Shown: positions 47,352 to 56,105, counted from the stretch's first letter. The stretch: DNA of 64,000 bases from Streptomyces sp. Ru62 (GCF_002920615.1 NZ_PQSU01000001.1:124001-188000), one strand, 5' to 3'. The notes: generated from the letters alone by a model not told the origin. Translations and numbers: made by a program.

Positions 47352-47578
47352 CGCCGTCCGGCGGCGACGGAGCGCAGGACACCCGCGCCGGCCACGAGGA
47401 ATCCGACGGCCATGAGCATGCTCAGACCGAACATGTAGGTCGGAAAAGGCTTCGCTCCGAGGAACAGCGGGGCCACCGTGACGAGGGTGGCCACGGCCCC
47501 GAGGAAGAACACGACGGCACCGGCGCGGATCAGTCGGTCGCCGGGCGCGGCGGAATTCGTTTGGGTTTTGTCACGCAC
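47315..47578 (-). CDS. Small membrane protein
   Basis: An 87-residue protein with two predicted transmembrane helices (about 18-40, RAGAVVFFLGAVATLVTVAPLF, and about 48-70, MFGLSMLMAVGFLVAGAGVL). Both termini are probably cytoplasmic, with a basic C-terminal tail. No known function. GTG 47578 is chosen, with a moderate GGGAAC sequence upstream. Its 3' end overlaps that of the HAD gene by 37 bases. Confidence 0.65.
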   Translation of the reverse strand: MRDKTQTNSAAPGDRLIRAGAVVFFLGAVATLVTVAPLFLGAKPFPTYMFGLSMLMAVGFLVAGAGVLRSVAAGRRQARGAAPGASR

Positions 47579-47658
47579 CGGACCAGGGTAGTTCCCTGCG
47601 CGAGAGAACAACCGGGGGACGTCTTGTCACCCGCCCCAAGACCATTAGCCTTGGTACC

Positions 47659-47680
47659 GGCGGGTCATGGTCGACCCGCC
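47659..47680 (+). other. Hairpin in the cold-shock gene leader
   Basis: GGCGGGTC (47659-47666) pairs with GACCCGCC (47673-47680) around a 6-base loop, 64 bases before the cold-shock GTG. It may be a leader structure or part of an operator. Confidence 0.55.
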
Positions 47681-47743
47681 CCAGTGCTATCAAGAGCCGT
47701 TTCCGAAGTAGTTTTCCCGACGAGTACGAGGACGAGGACAGAC

Positions 47744-48127
47744 GTGCCTACCGGCAAGGTCAAGTGGTTCAACAGCGAGAAGGGCTTCGGCTTTCTCTCC
47801 CGCGACGACGGCGGTGACGTCTTCGTCCATTCCTCGGTTCTCCCCGCCGGAGTCGATGCGCTCAAGCCGGGACAGCGCGTGGAGTTCGGTGTCGTCGCCG
47901 GTCAGCGCGGTGACCAGGCGCTCTCGGTGATCGTGCTCGACCCGACGCCGTCCGTCGCCGCCGCCCAGCGCAAGAAGCCGGACGAGCTCGCGTCGATCGT
48001 GCAGGATTTGACGACCCTTCTTGAGAACATCACGCCGATGCTGGAGAAGGGCCGTTACCCGGACAAGGCCTCCGGCAAGAAGATCGCCGGTCTGCTCCGC
48101 GCGGTCGCCGATCAGCTGGACGTCTGA
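47744..48127 (+). CDS. Cold-shock-domain protein with C-terminal extension
   Basis: A 127-residue protein. Residues 1-66 are a cold-shock domain (GKVKWFNSEKGFGFLSRDD, VFVHSSVLPAGVDAL) able to bind single-stranded nucleic acid. Residues about 75-127 are an extra helical segment (ELASIVQDLTTLLENITPMLEKGRYPDKASG) not found in simple CspA. That tail may dimerise or bind a partner. GTG 47744 is preceded by a GAGGACGAGGACA purine run. It differs from the 67-residue protein at 22020. Confidence 0.9.
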   Translation: MPTGKVKWFNSEKGFGFLSRDDGGDVFVHSSVLPAGVDALKPGQRVEFGVVAGQRGDQALSVIVLDPTPSVAAAQRKKPDELASIVQDLTTLLENITPMLEKGRYPDKASGKKIAGLLRAVADQLDV

Positions 48128-48152
48128 GCCGTATCCGGAGGCCCGGCCCGCA

Positions 48153-49001
48153 TTACGGGAAAGCGAGCGCATCGGGGCCGAGGGGCGGAACCAGTCCCTC
48201 GGCCGCCGCGCGTGTGAGCAGTCCCCGGACCGCCGCGTAGCCGTCCTCGCCGAGGTCGGCGGTGAACTCGTTGACGTACAGCCCGATGTGCTGGTCGGCG
48301 ACGGCCGGGTCCATCTCCTGCGCGTGCTCCATGACGTACGGCCGGGAGACCTCGGGGTCGTCCCAGGCGGCCCGTACGGAGGCCCGGACGGCGTCGGCGA
48401 GCCGGCCGAGCCGCTCGGCGCCCAGCGACCGCTTGGCGATGATCGCGCCCAGCGGGATCGGCAGCCCGGTGGTGTGCTCCCAGTGCTCGCCCATGTCGGC
48501 GAGCTTGTGCAGCCCGTAGTTCTGGTAGGTGAACCGGGCCTCGTGGATGACCAGGCCGGCGTCCACCTTGCCGTCCCGCACCGCCGGCATGATCTCGTGG
48601 AACGGCATGACCACGATCTCGCCGACCCCGCCCGGCAGCGTGTCCGCGGCCCACAGCCGGAACAGCAGGTAGGCGGTCGACCTCTCGCTGGGCACGGCGA
48701 CCGTGCGGCCCGTCAGGTCGGCCCCGGCCTCCCGGGTGAGCACCAGCGGTCCGCAGCCCCGGCCCAGCGCACCGCCGCACGGCAGCAGCGCGTACTCGCC
48801 GAGGACGTACGGCAGGACGGCGTACGACACCTTCAGCACGTCCAACTCGCCGCGCTCGGCCATGCCGTTGGTGATGTCGATGTCGGCGAAGGTCACGTCC
48901 AGCGCGGGGGCGCCGGGGACGCGGCCGTGGGCGAGGGCGTCGAAGACGAAGGTGTCGTTCGGGCAGGGGGAGTACGCGATCTGCAGCGGTTCACCGGTCA
49001 T
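48153..49001 (-). CDS. mqnD: 1,4-dihydroxy-6-naphthoate synthase
   Basis: A 282-residue enzyme of the futalosine menaquinone pathway. It converts cyclic de-hypoxanthinyl futalosine to 1,4-dihydroxy-6-naphthoate. The fold resembles periplasmic-binding proteins. Characteristic segments are IAYSPCPNDTFVFDALAHG, the DIDITNGMAERGELDVLKVSY segment, the GCGPLVL loop and DAGLVIHEARFTYQNYGL with the active-site His. Its start overlaps the mqnB stop by 11 bases, so the two are translated together. It is the second gene after mqnB in the operon. Confidence 0.93.
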   Translation of the reverse strand: MTGEPLQIAYSPCPNDTFVFDALAHGRVPGAPALDVTFADIDITNGMAERGELDVLKVSYAVLPYVLGEYALLPCGGALGRGCGPLVLTREAGADLTGRTVAVPSERSTAYLLFRLWAADTLPGGVGEIVVMPFHEIMPAVRDGKVDAGLVIHEARFTYQNYGLHKLADMGEHWEHTTGLPIPLGAIIAKRSLGAERLGRLADAVRASVRAAWDDPEVSRPYVMEHAQEMDPAVADQHIGLYVNEFTADLGEDGYAAVRGLLTRAAAEGLVPPLGPDALAFP

Positions 49002-49719
49002 GTGCGTTCCAACTCTCCAATGCGGGCGCGAGTTTCCCGAAGCCCTCGGTGAGGGCGGCGAGGGCGTCACCGATGCGCCAGGCGGCGCGGTCGCGGGGCC
49101 CCACCGGGTTGGAGACCGCGCGGATCTCCAGCGCGGGCACACCGTGCGCGGCGGCGGCCTCCGCCACCCCGAACCCCTCCATGCCCTCGGCGAGCGCGCC
49201 GGGGTGCCGGGCGCGCAGGGCGGCGGCGCGGGCGGCCGTGCCGGTCACCGTGGAGACGGTCAGGATCGTGCCGGTCCGTGCACCGGTGGCCTCGGACACG
49301 ACTCGTACGAGTGATTCCGGCGGACGGTGGGTGACGGTCCCGAATCCGAGTTCGGTCACCGGGAGGAATCCGTCGGCGGTCTCGGCGCCCAGGTCGGCGA
49401 CGGTGATCGCGTCCGCGACGACGAGCGAGCCGAGGGGCGCCCCGGGCGGGAAGCCGCCGCCGATCCCGGCCGAGACGACCAGGCCGTAGGGGCGGCCGGC
49501 CAGCGCGGCGGCGGTGAGGGCGCCGGCGGTCGTGGCGGCGGCGAGCGCCGGGCCGACGCCGGCGGCGAGCAGGTCCCAGCCCGTGGCCGTACGGACCAGG
49601 GACGCGCCCGGCAGCCGTACCTCTCGGGCCGAAGCGGGCAACGCCCGGGCCACCGCGTCCCGCTCGGCGGGGACCGCGGTGGCGACGAGGACCGGGACCG
49701 GAAGAGACGTCGTGATCAG
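48991..49719 (-). CDS. mqnB: Futalosine hydrolase
   Basis: A 242-residue nucleosidase-family enzyme that removes hypoxanthine from futalosine. The MTA/SAH-nucleosidase fold is visible from VPVLVATAVPAERDAVARAL, with GVGPALAAATTA, VVSAGIGGGFPPGAPLGSLVVADAI, and the C-terminal GMEGFGVAEAA and AVSNPVGPRDRAAW. No ATG, GTG or TTG is present before the first beta strand. A CTG at 49719 overlapping the upstream stop (CTGA) is the likely start; the next usable GTG would remove the strand. Confidence 0.85.
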   Translation of the reverse strand: MITTSLPVPVLVATAVPAERDAVARALPASAREVRLPGASLVRTATGWDLLAAGVGPALAAATTAGALTAAALAGRPYGLVVSAGIGGGFPPGAPLGSLVVADAITVADLGAETADGFLPVTELGFGTVTHRPPESLVRVVSEATGARTGTILTVSTVTGTAARAAALRARHPGALAEGMEGFGVAEAAAAHGVPALEIRAVSNPVGPRDRAAWRIGDALAALTEGFGKLAPALESWNAHDR

Positions 49720-50213
49720 GCCTTCTTCAGCTTGAAGGACCACATGCCCTTGTTCGTGTTCTCGCCCATCCGGATCGACAGGGTGTTGGTGTTGCCCTGG
49801 GTGCCGTACTGGACGTTGAAGAACGCGCTGCTCGGGATCGTGCGGTACGTCTCCTTGCTGGAGTCGCTGAACTGGCGGCCGTTGACCAGCACGATCCAGC
49901 CGGCGTCGGCGATCTTCGGGTCGACGCCGATGCGGACGGTCTCGTCCTGACCGACCTTGATCGACTTGATGTCGTCGGCGTTCTTGACGCACTCCTTCAG
50001 CGACGTCTCGTCCAGCGCCTTGCCGTCGTTGTAGCAGACGGCCTCGGAGTTGACCGAGTGCCCGCCGACGGTGATCGTCGCGACGGGCGTCGGCTTGTCG
50101 CAGGCCGACAGGACGAGCAGTCCGGCGGAAACGGCGCCGGCGGCGGCGACGACGCGGCGGCGTCGCGCAACGCGGTGTACATCAGCGGCTTCGCCGCGGG
50201 GCAGCGTGGTCAT
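49716..50213 (-). CDS. DUF2771 family putative lipoprotein
   Basis: A 165-residue exported protein. A basic N terminus (VARRRRVVAAAGAVSAGLLVLS) is followed by the lipobox VLSAC and a modified Cys at about 38. The mature part is rich in beta structure with an NSEAVCYNDGK and Cys pair (CYNDG, LKECVKN) and ends GMWSFKLKKA. The DUF2771 family has no established function. It is the first gene of the operon with mqnB and mqnD, whose start overlaps its stop by four bases. Confidence 0.78.
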   Translation of the reverse strand: MTTLPRGEAADVHRVARRRRVVAAAGAVSAGLLVLSACDKPTPVATITVGGHSVNSEAVCYNDGKALDETSLKECVKNADDIKSIKVGQDETVRIGVDPKIADAGWIVLVNGRQFSDSSKETYRTIPSSAFFNVQYGTQGNTNTLSIRMGENTNKGMWSFKLKKA

Positions 50214-50307
50214 GGCCGAAGGCTATCGGGCGCCCCGAGCCGTCCGCCCACGTGGGGTACGGCGTGCCCGGTTCGTTACGCCACGCGTGCCCGCGCCCCC
50301 CACGGCC

Positions 50308-51708
50308 TCACGCCACCCGGGTACGGGCCCGGCCGCCGTGCCGGGCCGAGGCGAGCAGCCCCTTGAGCGTGCTCAGCCAGCCGGTGGCCACGAACGCGGC
50401 GCCCACCAGCAGCCCGACCGTGCCGTTGAGCGGCATCACGATGCCGACCGCGCCACCGAACACCCACGCCATCTGGAGCAGCGTCTCCGAGCGCGCGAAC
50501 GCCGAGGTGCGCACCAGCTCGGGCACGTCCCGCTGGATCAGCGCGTCCAGCGCCAGCTTGGCCAGCGCCTGCGCGAACCCGGCGACCGCGGCCAGACAGG
50601 CCACCAGGAACGCCCCGAAGAAGACGGCGGCGACGACCGCCGTACCGAGCACCACCGCGACCACCGTCACGATGATGATCTCCGGCGCCCGGGAGCGGAG
50701 CCAGGCCCCCACGGCCGTGCCGAGGGCGTTGCCCGCGCCGGCCGCGACGCCCACTATCCCCAGCGACACCGCCGCGCTCTCCCCGGTCAGCGGGTGCTCG
50801 CGCAGCAGGAAGGCGAGGAAGAAGATCAGGAAGCCGGACAGACAGCGCAGGGCGGCGTTGGCGCCGAGCGCGTGCGTGACGGCCGGACCGACCGTCCGCA
50901 GCCCCGGCCGCTTCACCTGCCCCCGGTGCGGCCCGTGCAGATGCTGCTCGTCGGCCGCGAGCAGCGCCACGTCCTCGCCCTTGGCCGAGTCCACCTTGGG
51001 CGGCAGGGAGAAGGACAGGAACGTACCGGCGACGAAGATCACGAAGGCGCCGTAGAGCGGCCACGGATCGCCGAGGGCGTGCAGCCCCGCCGCGACCGGC
51101 GCGGCGGCACCGGTGGCCAGCAGCCCGGCGAGGGTCACCCGGGAGTTGGCCTTCACGAGCGAGAACCGCGGCGGCAGCAGCCGCGGTACGACGGCACTGC
51201 GGACCACTCCGTACGCCTTGGACGCCACCAGCACGCCCAGCGCGGCCGGATACAGCTCCAGGCTGCCGCTCGCCACCGCCCCCGAGATGATCAGCGAGAG
51301 CAGCGCCCGCGCCAGCATCGCCCCGGCCATCGCGGCCCGCCGCCCGTGCGGCAGCCGGTCCAGGAGAGGGCCGATCACGGGCGCGAGGACCGTGAAGGGC
51401 GCCATGGTGATGGCGAGGTAGAGGGCGACCCGGCCGCGCGCCTCGTCGGTCGGCACCGAGAAGAACACCGTGGACGCGAGCGCCACGGTGACCATCACGT
51501 CCCCCGCGCCGTTCACCGCGTGCAGTTCGATCAGCTTGCCCAGACCCGATTCGCCCGCGCCGTGCGCGTGCGTGGCCCTGCGGATGCCCCGGGCCGCACC
51601 GGTCACGGGAAAGTGCAGGGCACGGCCGACCGAGCGGACGGCCGTGCCCACCCGGCCCGAACCGCCGCCCCGACCATTCGCCCTGTCCGCGGCTGCCACG
51701 ACGTTCAT
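50308..51708 (-). CDS. Major facilitator superfamily transporter
   Basis: A 466-residue integral membrane protein with about ten to twelve helices, starting after a Gly/Arg-rich N-terminal segment. It resembles drug or metabolite MFS exporters, with FTVLAPVIGPLLDRLPHGRRAAM as the conserved loop 2-3 motif, then long hydrophobic stretches such as RCLSGFLIFFLAFLLREHPLTGESAAV. Substrate unknown. ATG 51708 is used; a longer upstream frame overlaps the divergent gene's promoter region. Confidence 0.82.
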   Translation of the reverse strand: MNVVAAADRANGRGGGSGRVGTAVRSVGRALHFPVTGAARGIRRATHAHGAGESGLGKLIELHAVNGAGDVMVTVALASTVFFSVPTDEARGRVALYLAITMAPFTVLAPVIGPLLDRLPHGRRAAMAGAMLARALLSLIISGAVASGSLELYPAALGVLVASKAYGVVRSAVVPRLLPPRFSLVKANSRVTLAGLLATGAAAPVAAGLHALGDPWPLYGAFVIFVAGTFLSFSLPPKVDSAKGEDVALLAADEQHLHGPHRGQVKRPGLRTVGPAVTHALGANAALRCLSGFLIFFLAFLLREHPLTGESAAVSLGIVGVAAGAGNALGTAVGAWLRSRAPEIIIVTVVAVVLGTAVVAAVFFGAFLVACLAAVAGFAQALAKLALDALIQRDVPELVRTSAFARSETLLQMAWVFGGAVGIVMPLNGTVGLLVGAAFVATGWLSTLKGLLASARHGGRARTRVA

Positions 51709-51975
51709 AGTGCCCCGAGATACGGCCGGATAGTGCGGATCGTTCGGGTGTGGCGGCACACGGCCCCGGTCGGCGCAGGCAGAGGGGCGGGTGGGAATAT
51801 GCACGAATCCCGTCCGGTGTAGCGTGCCTATCTCAGCCATAACGCAGAATGGATGGCAGAGGTGCGCCCAGGCGCGCGGATGCAGACGTCGATGCGGTCC
51901 CCAGGTCCGCTCCGTCGGCGAAACCGCCGGAGGCAGCCGCACTCGACGAGACGGCGTAGGAGAGAAGCGATACCT

Positions 51976-52902
51976 GTGAGCGCAGCGACAACGCGAAGCC
52001 GCACCCCCGACCGCCTGTGCGCCGAGGCCGTCGACCTCGCCCGCGCCGCCGCCGAGGAGGCCGCCGCGCCCGGCGTGGTCGGCGAGCACGCCGGCCTTGT
52101 GTCGGAGGGCGACCGCGTTGTCACGCACTTCTTCGCGTGCAAGGAGCTGGGCTACCGCGGCTGGCGCTGGGCGGTGACGGTGGCCCGCGCCTCCCGCGCC
52201 AAGGTCGTCACGCTCGACGAGGTCGTCCTCCTCCCCGGCCCCGACGCCCTCCTCGCCCCCGAGTGGGTCCCGTGGAGCGAACGCCTGCGCCCCGGCGACC
52301 TCGGCCCCGGCGACCTGCTCCCCACCGACCAGGACGACCTGCGCCTGGAGCCCGGCTACACGGGCGAGGAGGAGCCGCCGCCGAACTCGGTGGTCTCCGA
52401 GGAGATGCGGGAACTGGCGGAGGCCGAGGACGCCGACGTCACCCCCGGCACGCCCGCCGCCCAGCCGACGGCCCCGTCCCGTGGCTCCATCGCGTCCGTC
52501 GCCGAGGAACTCGGCATGCGCCGCGCCCGCGTCCTGTCCCGCTACGGCCTGCACAGCGCCGCCGACCGCTGGGAAGAGTCCTTCGGCCCCAAGACGGCCA
52601 TGGCCCAGGCGGCCCCCGCCACCTGCATGAGCTGCGGCTTCCTCACCCCCATCGGCGGCTCCCTCGGCCAGGCCTTCGGCGTCTGCGCCAACGAGTTCTC
52701 CCCGGCGGACGGCCGCGTCGTCTCCCTCGCCTACGGCTGCGGCGGCCACTCGGAGGCGGCGGTCATGCCGAAGCCCCCGCAGCCGGCCTCGCCGGTCGTC
52801 GACGAGACCCGGGTCGACCCCTTCCCGCTGCGCCCGGCCCGCGACTCCGGCTCGGTCCCGGAGACCGGCGACGACGAGACGGCGGAGCTCGGCCACTCCT
52901 GA
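51976..52902 (+). CDS. DUF3027 domain protein
   Basis: A 308-residue soluble protein of the actinobacterial DUF3027 family. The central conserved block (VGEHAGLVSEGDRVVTHFFACKELGYRGWRWAVTVARA, LDEVVLLPGPDALLAPEWVPW) is followed by a variable part and a Cys-rich segment (TCMSCGFLTPIGGSLGQAFGVC) likely to bind zinc. Function unknown. GTG 51976 is chosen for the purine-rich AGGAGAGAAG upstream. The last 172 bases overlap the antisense end of the ATPase gene. Confidence 0.8.
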   Translation: MSAATTRSRTPDRLCAEAVDLARAAAEEAAAPGVVGEHAGLVSEGDRVVTHFFACKELGYRGWRWAVTVARASRAKVVTLDEVVLLPGPDALLAPEWVPWSERLRPGDLGPGDLLPTDQDDLRLEPGYTGEEEPPPNSVVSEEMRELAEAEDADVTPGTPAAQPTAPSRGSIASVAEELGMRRARVLSRYGLHSAADRWEESFGPKTAMAQAAPATCMSCGFLTPIGGSLGQAFGVCANEFSPADGRVVSLAYGCGGHSEAAVMPKPPQPASPVVDETRVDPFPLRPARDSGSVPETGDDETAELGHS

Positions 52903-53318
52903 CCCTTCACGCGCACCTCGGCCCACACCGTCTTGCGCGGCGAGGGCCCGGGCGCCGTACCCCAGCGCTCCGCCAGCGCCTCCACCAGCAGCAGCCCCCG
53001 CCCGCCGTCGGCGTCCGGCCCGGGGTGCATGAGCTCGGGCAGCCGGTCACCGCGCGTGTCGGTCACCTCGATACGGAGCGTGTCCCCGACGGCGTACAAC
53101 GTCAGCCGGAAGTCCCGTCCGGCCACCCGGCCGTGGCCGGCCGCGTTGGCGGCCAGCTCGGCCACGATCAGCTCCGCGGGGTCCAACGGCAGCCCCCAGG
53201 ACCGCAGTTGCTCCCTGGCGAGCAGCCGGGCGAGACGAGCGCCGCGTGGCGTGGGGGACAGCCGCACCGTGAAGTTCGGGATGGGGGTGGAGATGTGGGT
53301 GGAGATTTCCTGGTTCAC
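52731..53318 (-). CDS. HATPase anti-sigma-factor-like regulatory protein
   Basis: A 195-residue GHKL ATPase of the RsbW-like type common in WhiJ-associated loci. Motifs are LIVAELAANAAGHGRV (N-box), VTDTRGDRLPEL (G1) and GGRGLLLVEALAERWG (G2). The C-terminal 60 or so residues after AEVRVKG are Ser/Gly-rich and absent from simple RsbW-type proteins; they are encoded across the 3' end of the DUF3027 gene. GTG 53318 is chosen despite a poor ribosome site. It is divergent from the WhiJ-like regulator and may control its activity. Confidence 0.82.
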   Translation of the reverse strand: MNQEISTHISTPIPNFTVRLSPTPRGARLARLLAREQLRSWGLPLDPAELIVAELAANAAGHGRVAGRDFRLTLYAVGDTLRIEVTDTRGDRLPELMHPGPDADGGRGLLLVEALAERWGTAPGPSPRKTVWAEVRVKGQEWPSSAVSSSPVSGTEPESRAGRSGKGSTRVSSTTGEAGCGGFGMTAASEWPPQP

Positions 53319-53432
53319 ATCACTCAGAGTGGCGGCAGCTGCTACCCCTGAACAGTGACGAAGCGGTTGCGTAGTGTCACTGTCCAGCGCGTGTCCGGTG
53401 GTGTCCGGGCATGTCGAGAAGGGGGTGCTGCG

Positions 53433-54278
53433 GTGAGCGAGGAAGAGGAGCCGGGCTGGGAGGTCGAGCCGGACGACGAGTGGGGCGTCGCCGTCATCGC
53501 CACCGTGGGCCGCCAACTGAGGCTGCGCCGGGAAGCGGTGGCCCTGCGCGCCGCCGACTTCGCCAGGGCCGTGGGCTACAGCGAGGACATGGTCTACAAG
53601 GTCGAGTCGGGCAAGCGGATTCCGAGACCGGAGTACCTGGACAAGGCGGACAAGGTTCTCGACGCGGGTGGGTTGCTCGCGGCGATGAAGGAGGACGTGG
53701 AGAAGGTCCGGTATCCGAAGAAGGTTCGGGCTTTGGCGGAGGTGGAGGCGAAGGCGGTTGAGTTAGGGGTCTACGTCTGCAGCAGCATCCATGGCCTGTT
53801 GCAGACACCGGAGCACGCACGGGCCCTGCTGCAGTCCTGGCAGCCCGCCTATGCGCCGAAGGATCTGGAGCGGCGGGTGGCTGCCCGTATGGCTCGGCAA
53901 TCCATCTTCGAGCGGACGCCCGCTCCCTCCCTGAGCTTCGTCCTGGAAGAGGCAACTCTGCGCCGCAAGGTTGGGGGCACAATGGTGCGGCAACAGCAGT
54001 TCGAACGCCTGCTGGAGATTGGGCGGTTGAGCAACGTCACGCTCCAGGTCATGCCGTTGGACAGCCCGCCGCATCCCGGCATGAGTGGAAGGATCGAGTT
54101 GCTCAAGTTCGAGGACGGCACGGCTGTCGGCCGTTCCGACGGCGCCTTCAACGGCCGCACCGTCTCGAACCTGCGGGAGCTGCGCGTCCTTGAGCTGCGG
54201 TACGGCACCATCCGGGCGCAGGCTCTTCCCCCCGGGGAGTCGCTGGCCCTCATCGAGCACCTGCTGGGAGAGACATGA
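53433..54278 (+). CDS. WhiJ-like XRE regulator with DUF5753 domain (TTA codon)
   Basis: A 281-residue regulator. Residues about 25-90 form an XRE helix-turn-helix (LRLRREAVALRAADFARAVGYSEDMVYKVESGKRIP), then a DUF5753 domain runs to the end (YVCSSIHGLLQTPEHARALL, RQQQFERLLEIGRLSNVTLQVMP). Such proteins regulate development and antibiotic production, usually paired with a DUF397 protein. Leu111 is encoded by TTA at 53763-53765, so translation should require bldA tRNA. GTG 53433 follows an AAGGGGG site. The DUF397 gene overlaps its stop by four bases. Confidence 0.9.
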   Translation: MSEEEEPGWEVEPDDEWGVAVIATVGRQLRLRREAVALRAADFARAVGYSEDMVYKVESGKRIPRPEYLDKADKVLDAGGLLAAMKEDVEKVRYPKKVRALAEVEAKAVELGVYVCSSIHGLLQTPEHARALLQSWQPAYAPKDLERRVAARMARQSIFERTPAPSLSFVLEEATLRRKVGGTMVRQQQFERLLEIGRLSNVTLQVMPLDSPPHPGMSGRIELLKFEDGTAVGRSDGAFNGRTVSNLRELRVLELRYGTIRAQALPPGESLALIEHLLGET

Positions 54279-54469
54279 TCCGCTGGTTCAAGAGCAGTTA
54301 CAGCGACGGCCCCGACGGCGACTCCTGCGTCGAAGTCGGCCTGGACTGGGTCGCCGCCCCCACCCCCGCCACCATCCACATCCGCGACTCCAAGCAGGAC
54401 AACGGCCCCCTCCTCACCGTCGCCCCCTCCACCTGGACGGAGTTCGTCTCCTACGCCGCCCGGGGCTGA
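54275..54469 (+). CDS. DUF397 domain protein
   Basis: A 64-residue small acidic protein of the DUF397 family, always or nearly always encoded beside DUF5753/WhiJ-like regulators. It contains FKSSYSDGPDGDSCVEVG and IHIRDSKQDNGPLLTV, the family core. It probably binds its regulator partner; the role is inferred. ATG 54275 overlaps the TGA of the regulator gene (ATGA), so translation is coupled. Confidence 0.92.
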   Translation: MIRWFKSSYSDGPDGDSCVEVGLDWVAAPTPATIHIRDSKQDNGPLLTVAPSTWTEFVSYAARG

Positions 54470-54479
54470 ACGCGCCGAA

Positions 54480-56105
54480 CTAGCCGGTGAGGCTCGCCTC
54501 GTGGACCGTGTCGAGGCTCGCCTCCTTGCCGGTGCGTTCCAGGCGCAGGTGGGCCGAACGGCCGTGCAGCGTCAGCGTCATGAGCTGGTTGCCGAACCAC
54601 GGCCCGCCCCGCTTGCGCCACCGCACCGGCGGCTTGGGGGTGCGGCCGTGCCGGGCGAGGAGGCGGCCCAGCGCGCGGGCCGGCGCGCTCCAGCCGACGC
54701 GGAAGCCGACCCGCATCGCCGCCGGTACGGAGTTGTGCACGGGTGAGCAGGTGAGCTGGACGACGGGGATGCCGAGGTCGCCGGACCGCCAGGTCGCCTC
54801 GGCGACGTAACCGTGGTGCACGTCCCCGGAGAGCACGCACACGCTCGCGGGGGCGCCCGGTGCCGCCGCGGCCTCGGCTATGAGGCCGGCGAGGTCGGCG
54901 AAGGAGCGGGGGAAGGCCGCCCAGTGCTCCAGGTCGGCCCCGCGGCGCAGCCACTCGCCGAAGCGGGCCCAGCGGGCGCCGCGTTCTCCGGCGCACAGGG
55001 CCGCGTCCCAGCCCTCGGCGTCGTGCACGAGGTGCGGCAGCAGCCAGGGCAGGGAGGTGCCGATCAGGAGGTGGTCGTAGGCACCCTCGTCGGCCAGGAC
55101 CTGCTCGCGCAGCCAGTCGGCCTCGCCCGGGTCGAGCATGGCGCGGTGGTCCTCGTCCAGGACGCGTGCGGCCCGGGAGTCGACCATCACCACCCGGACC
55201 CGGCCGAAGTCGCGCCGGTAGCTGAAGCGGACCGAGGCGGAGTCGGCGTCGGCCTGTTCGGCCAGGGCGCGCAGCGCCTTCGTGCCGTCCGGGGTGGCTC
55301 GGACGGTGGCCCAGGTGGGGTCGTCGGCCAGTTCCGCGGGAGAGAGGTTGCCGAGGTGCTGGTGGACCCAGTACGACATCAGGCCGCTCATGAGCCGTTC
55401 CTGCCACCAGCCGGTGGCGCGCATGTCGGCGAGCCAGGAGGCGGAGGTGTTCCAGTCGTCCACGATGTCGTGGTCGTCGAAGATCATGAAGCTGGGCACG
55501 GTGGACAGCAGCCAGCGGACCTCCGGGTCGAGCCAGGACTCGTAGTAGAGGTGGCAGTACTCCTCGTAGTCGGCGACCTGGCCGCCGGGCGGCTCGTCGA
55601 GGTTCCGGCGGCCGGCCAGCCAGCGCCGGGTCTCCTCGGAGGTCTCGTCCGCGTAAATCTGGTCGCCCAGGAGCAGCAGGACGTCGGGGCGCTCGGCGTC
55701 GGGATCGGCCGACAGCCGGCGGGCCAGGGTGTCGAGGGCGTCGGGGCCGACCGGGTCCTTGCCGTCCGCCGGGGGCGCGGCCCAGCGGCACGACCCGAAG
55801 GTGACGCGGACGGCGTCGCCGGCGCCGGGCGTGCGGATGACGGAGGGCGGGAAGCGGGAGTCGGGCAGCGGCCACACCGGGGCGTCGTCGAGGAACACCT
55901 CGTAGGAGGGAGCGCTGCCCGGTTCGAGCCCGGTCACCGTAACCAGCGCGTAGTGGTGCCCGGCCACCTGGAAGGTGGCGGCCGTGCCGCCCGCGCCGTC
56001 GGAACAGCGCACCCGCGCGGTGCAGGGCTCGCTCGCCTCGACCCACACGGTCGCGCAGGAGCCGTCGGTGTACCGCAGCAGCGGTCCCAGGCGCAGTTCG
56101 GCCAC
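54480..56105 (-). CDS. PhoD-like alkaline phosphatase family metallophosphoesterase
   Basis: A 541-residue enzyme. An N-terminal fibronectin-like segment (about 1-100, CSDGAGGTAATFQVAG) precedes the metallophosphatase core: VTFGSCRWAA, LLGDQIYADETSEETR, IFDDHDIVDDWN and VLSGDVHHGYVAE hold the metal ligands. Calcium and iron use is typical of PhoD. No signal peptide is visible, unlike secreted PhoD, so it may act inside the cell or leave by another route. GTG 56105 follows an AGGAAGG site. It is divergent from ppk2, so phosphate and polyphosphate metabolism may be linked. Confidence 0.84.
   Translation of the reverse strand: MAELRLGPLLRYTDGSCATVWVEASEPCTARVRCSDGAGGTAATFQVAGHHYALVTVTGLEPGSAPSYEVFLDDAPVWPLPDSRFPPSVIRTPGAGDAVRVTFGSCRWAAPPADGKDPVGPDALDTLARRLSADPDAERPDVLLLLGDQIYADETSEETRRWLAGRRNLDEPPGGQVADYEEYCHLYYESWLDPEVRWLLSTVPSFMIFDDHDIVDDWNTSASWLADMRATGWWQERLMSGLMSYWVHQHLGNLSPAELADDPTWATVRATPDGTKALRALAEQADADSASVRFSYRRDFGRVRVVMVDSRAARVLDEDHRAMLDPGEADWLREQVLADEGAYDHLLIGTSLPWLLPHLVHDAEGWDAALCAGERGARWARFGEWLRRGADLEHWAAFPRSFADLAGLIAEAAAAPGAPASVCVLSGDVHHGYVAEATWRSGDLGIPVVQLTCSPVHNSVPAAMRVGFRVGWSAPARALGRLLARHGRTPKPPVRWRKRGGPWFGNQLMTLTLHGRSAHLRLERTGKEASLDTVHEASLTG

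Noticed and set aside
51759..51785. SigR-type promoter GGGAAT before the DUF3027 gene
   Set aside because: The matching -10 reads GTGT, not GTT, and is not at a convincing distance; kept out as too weak.
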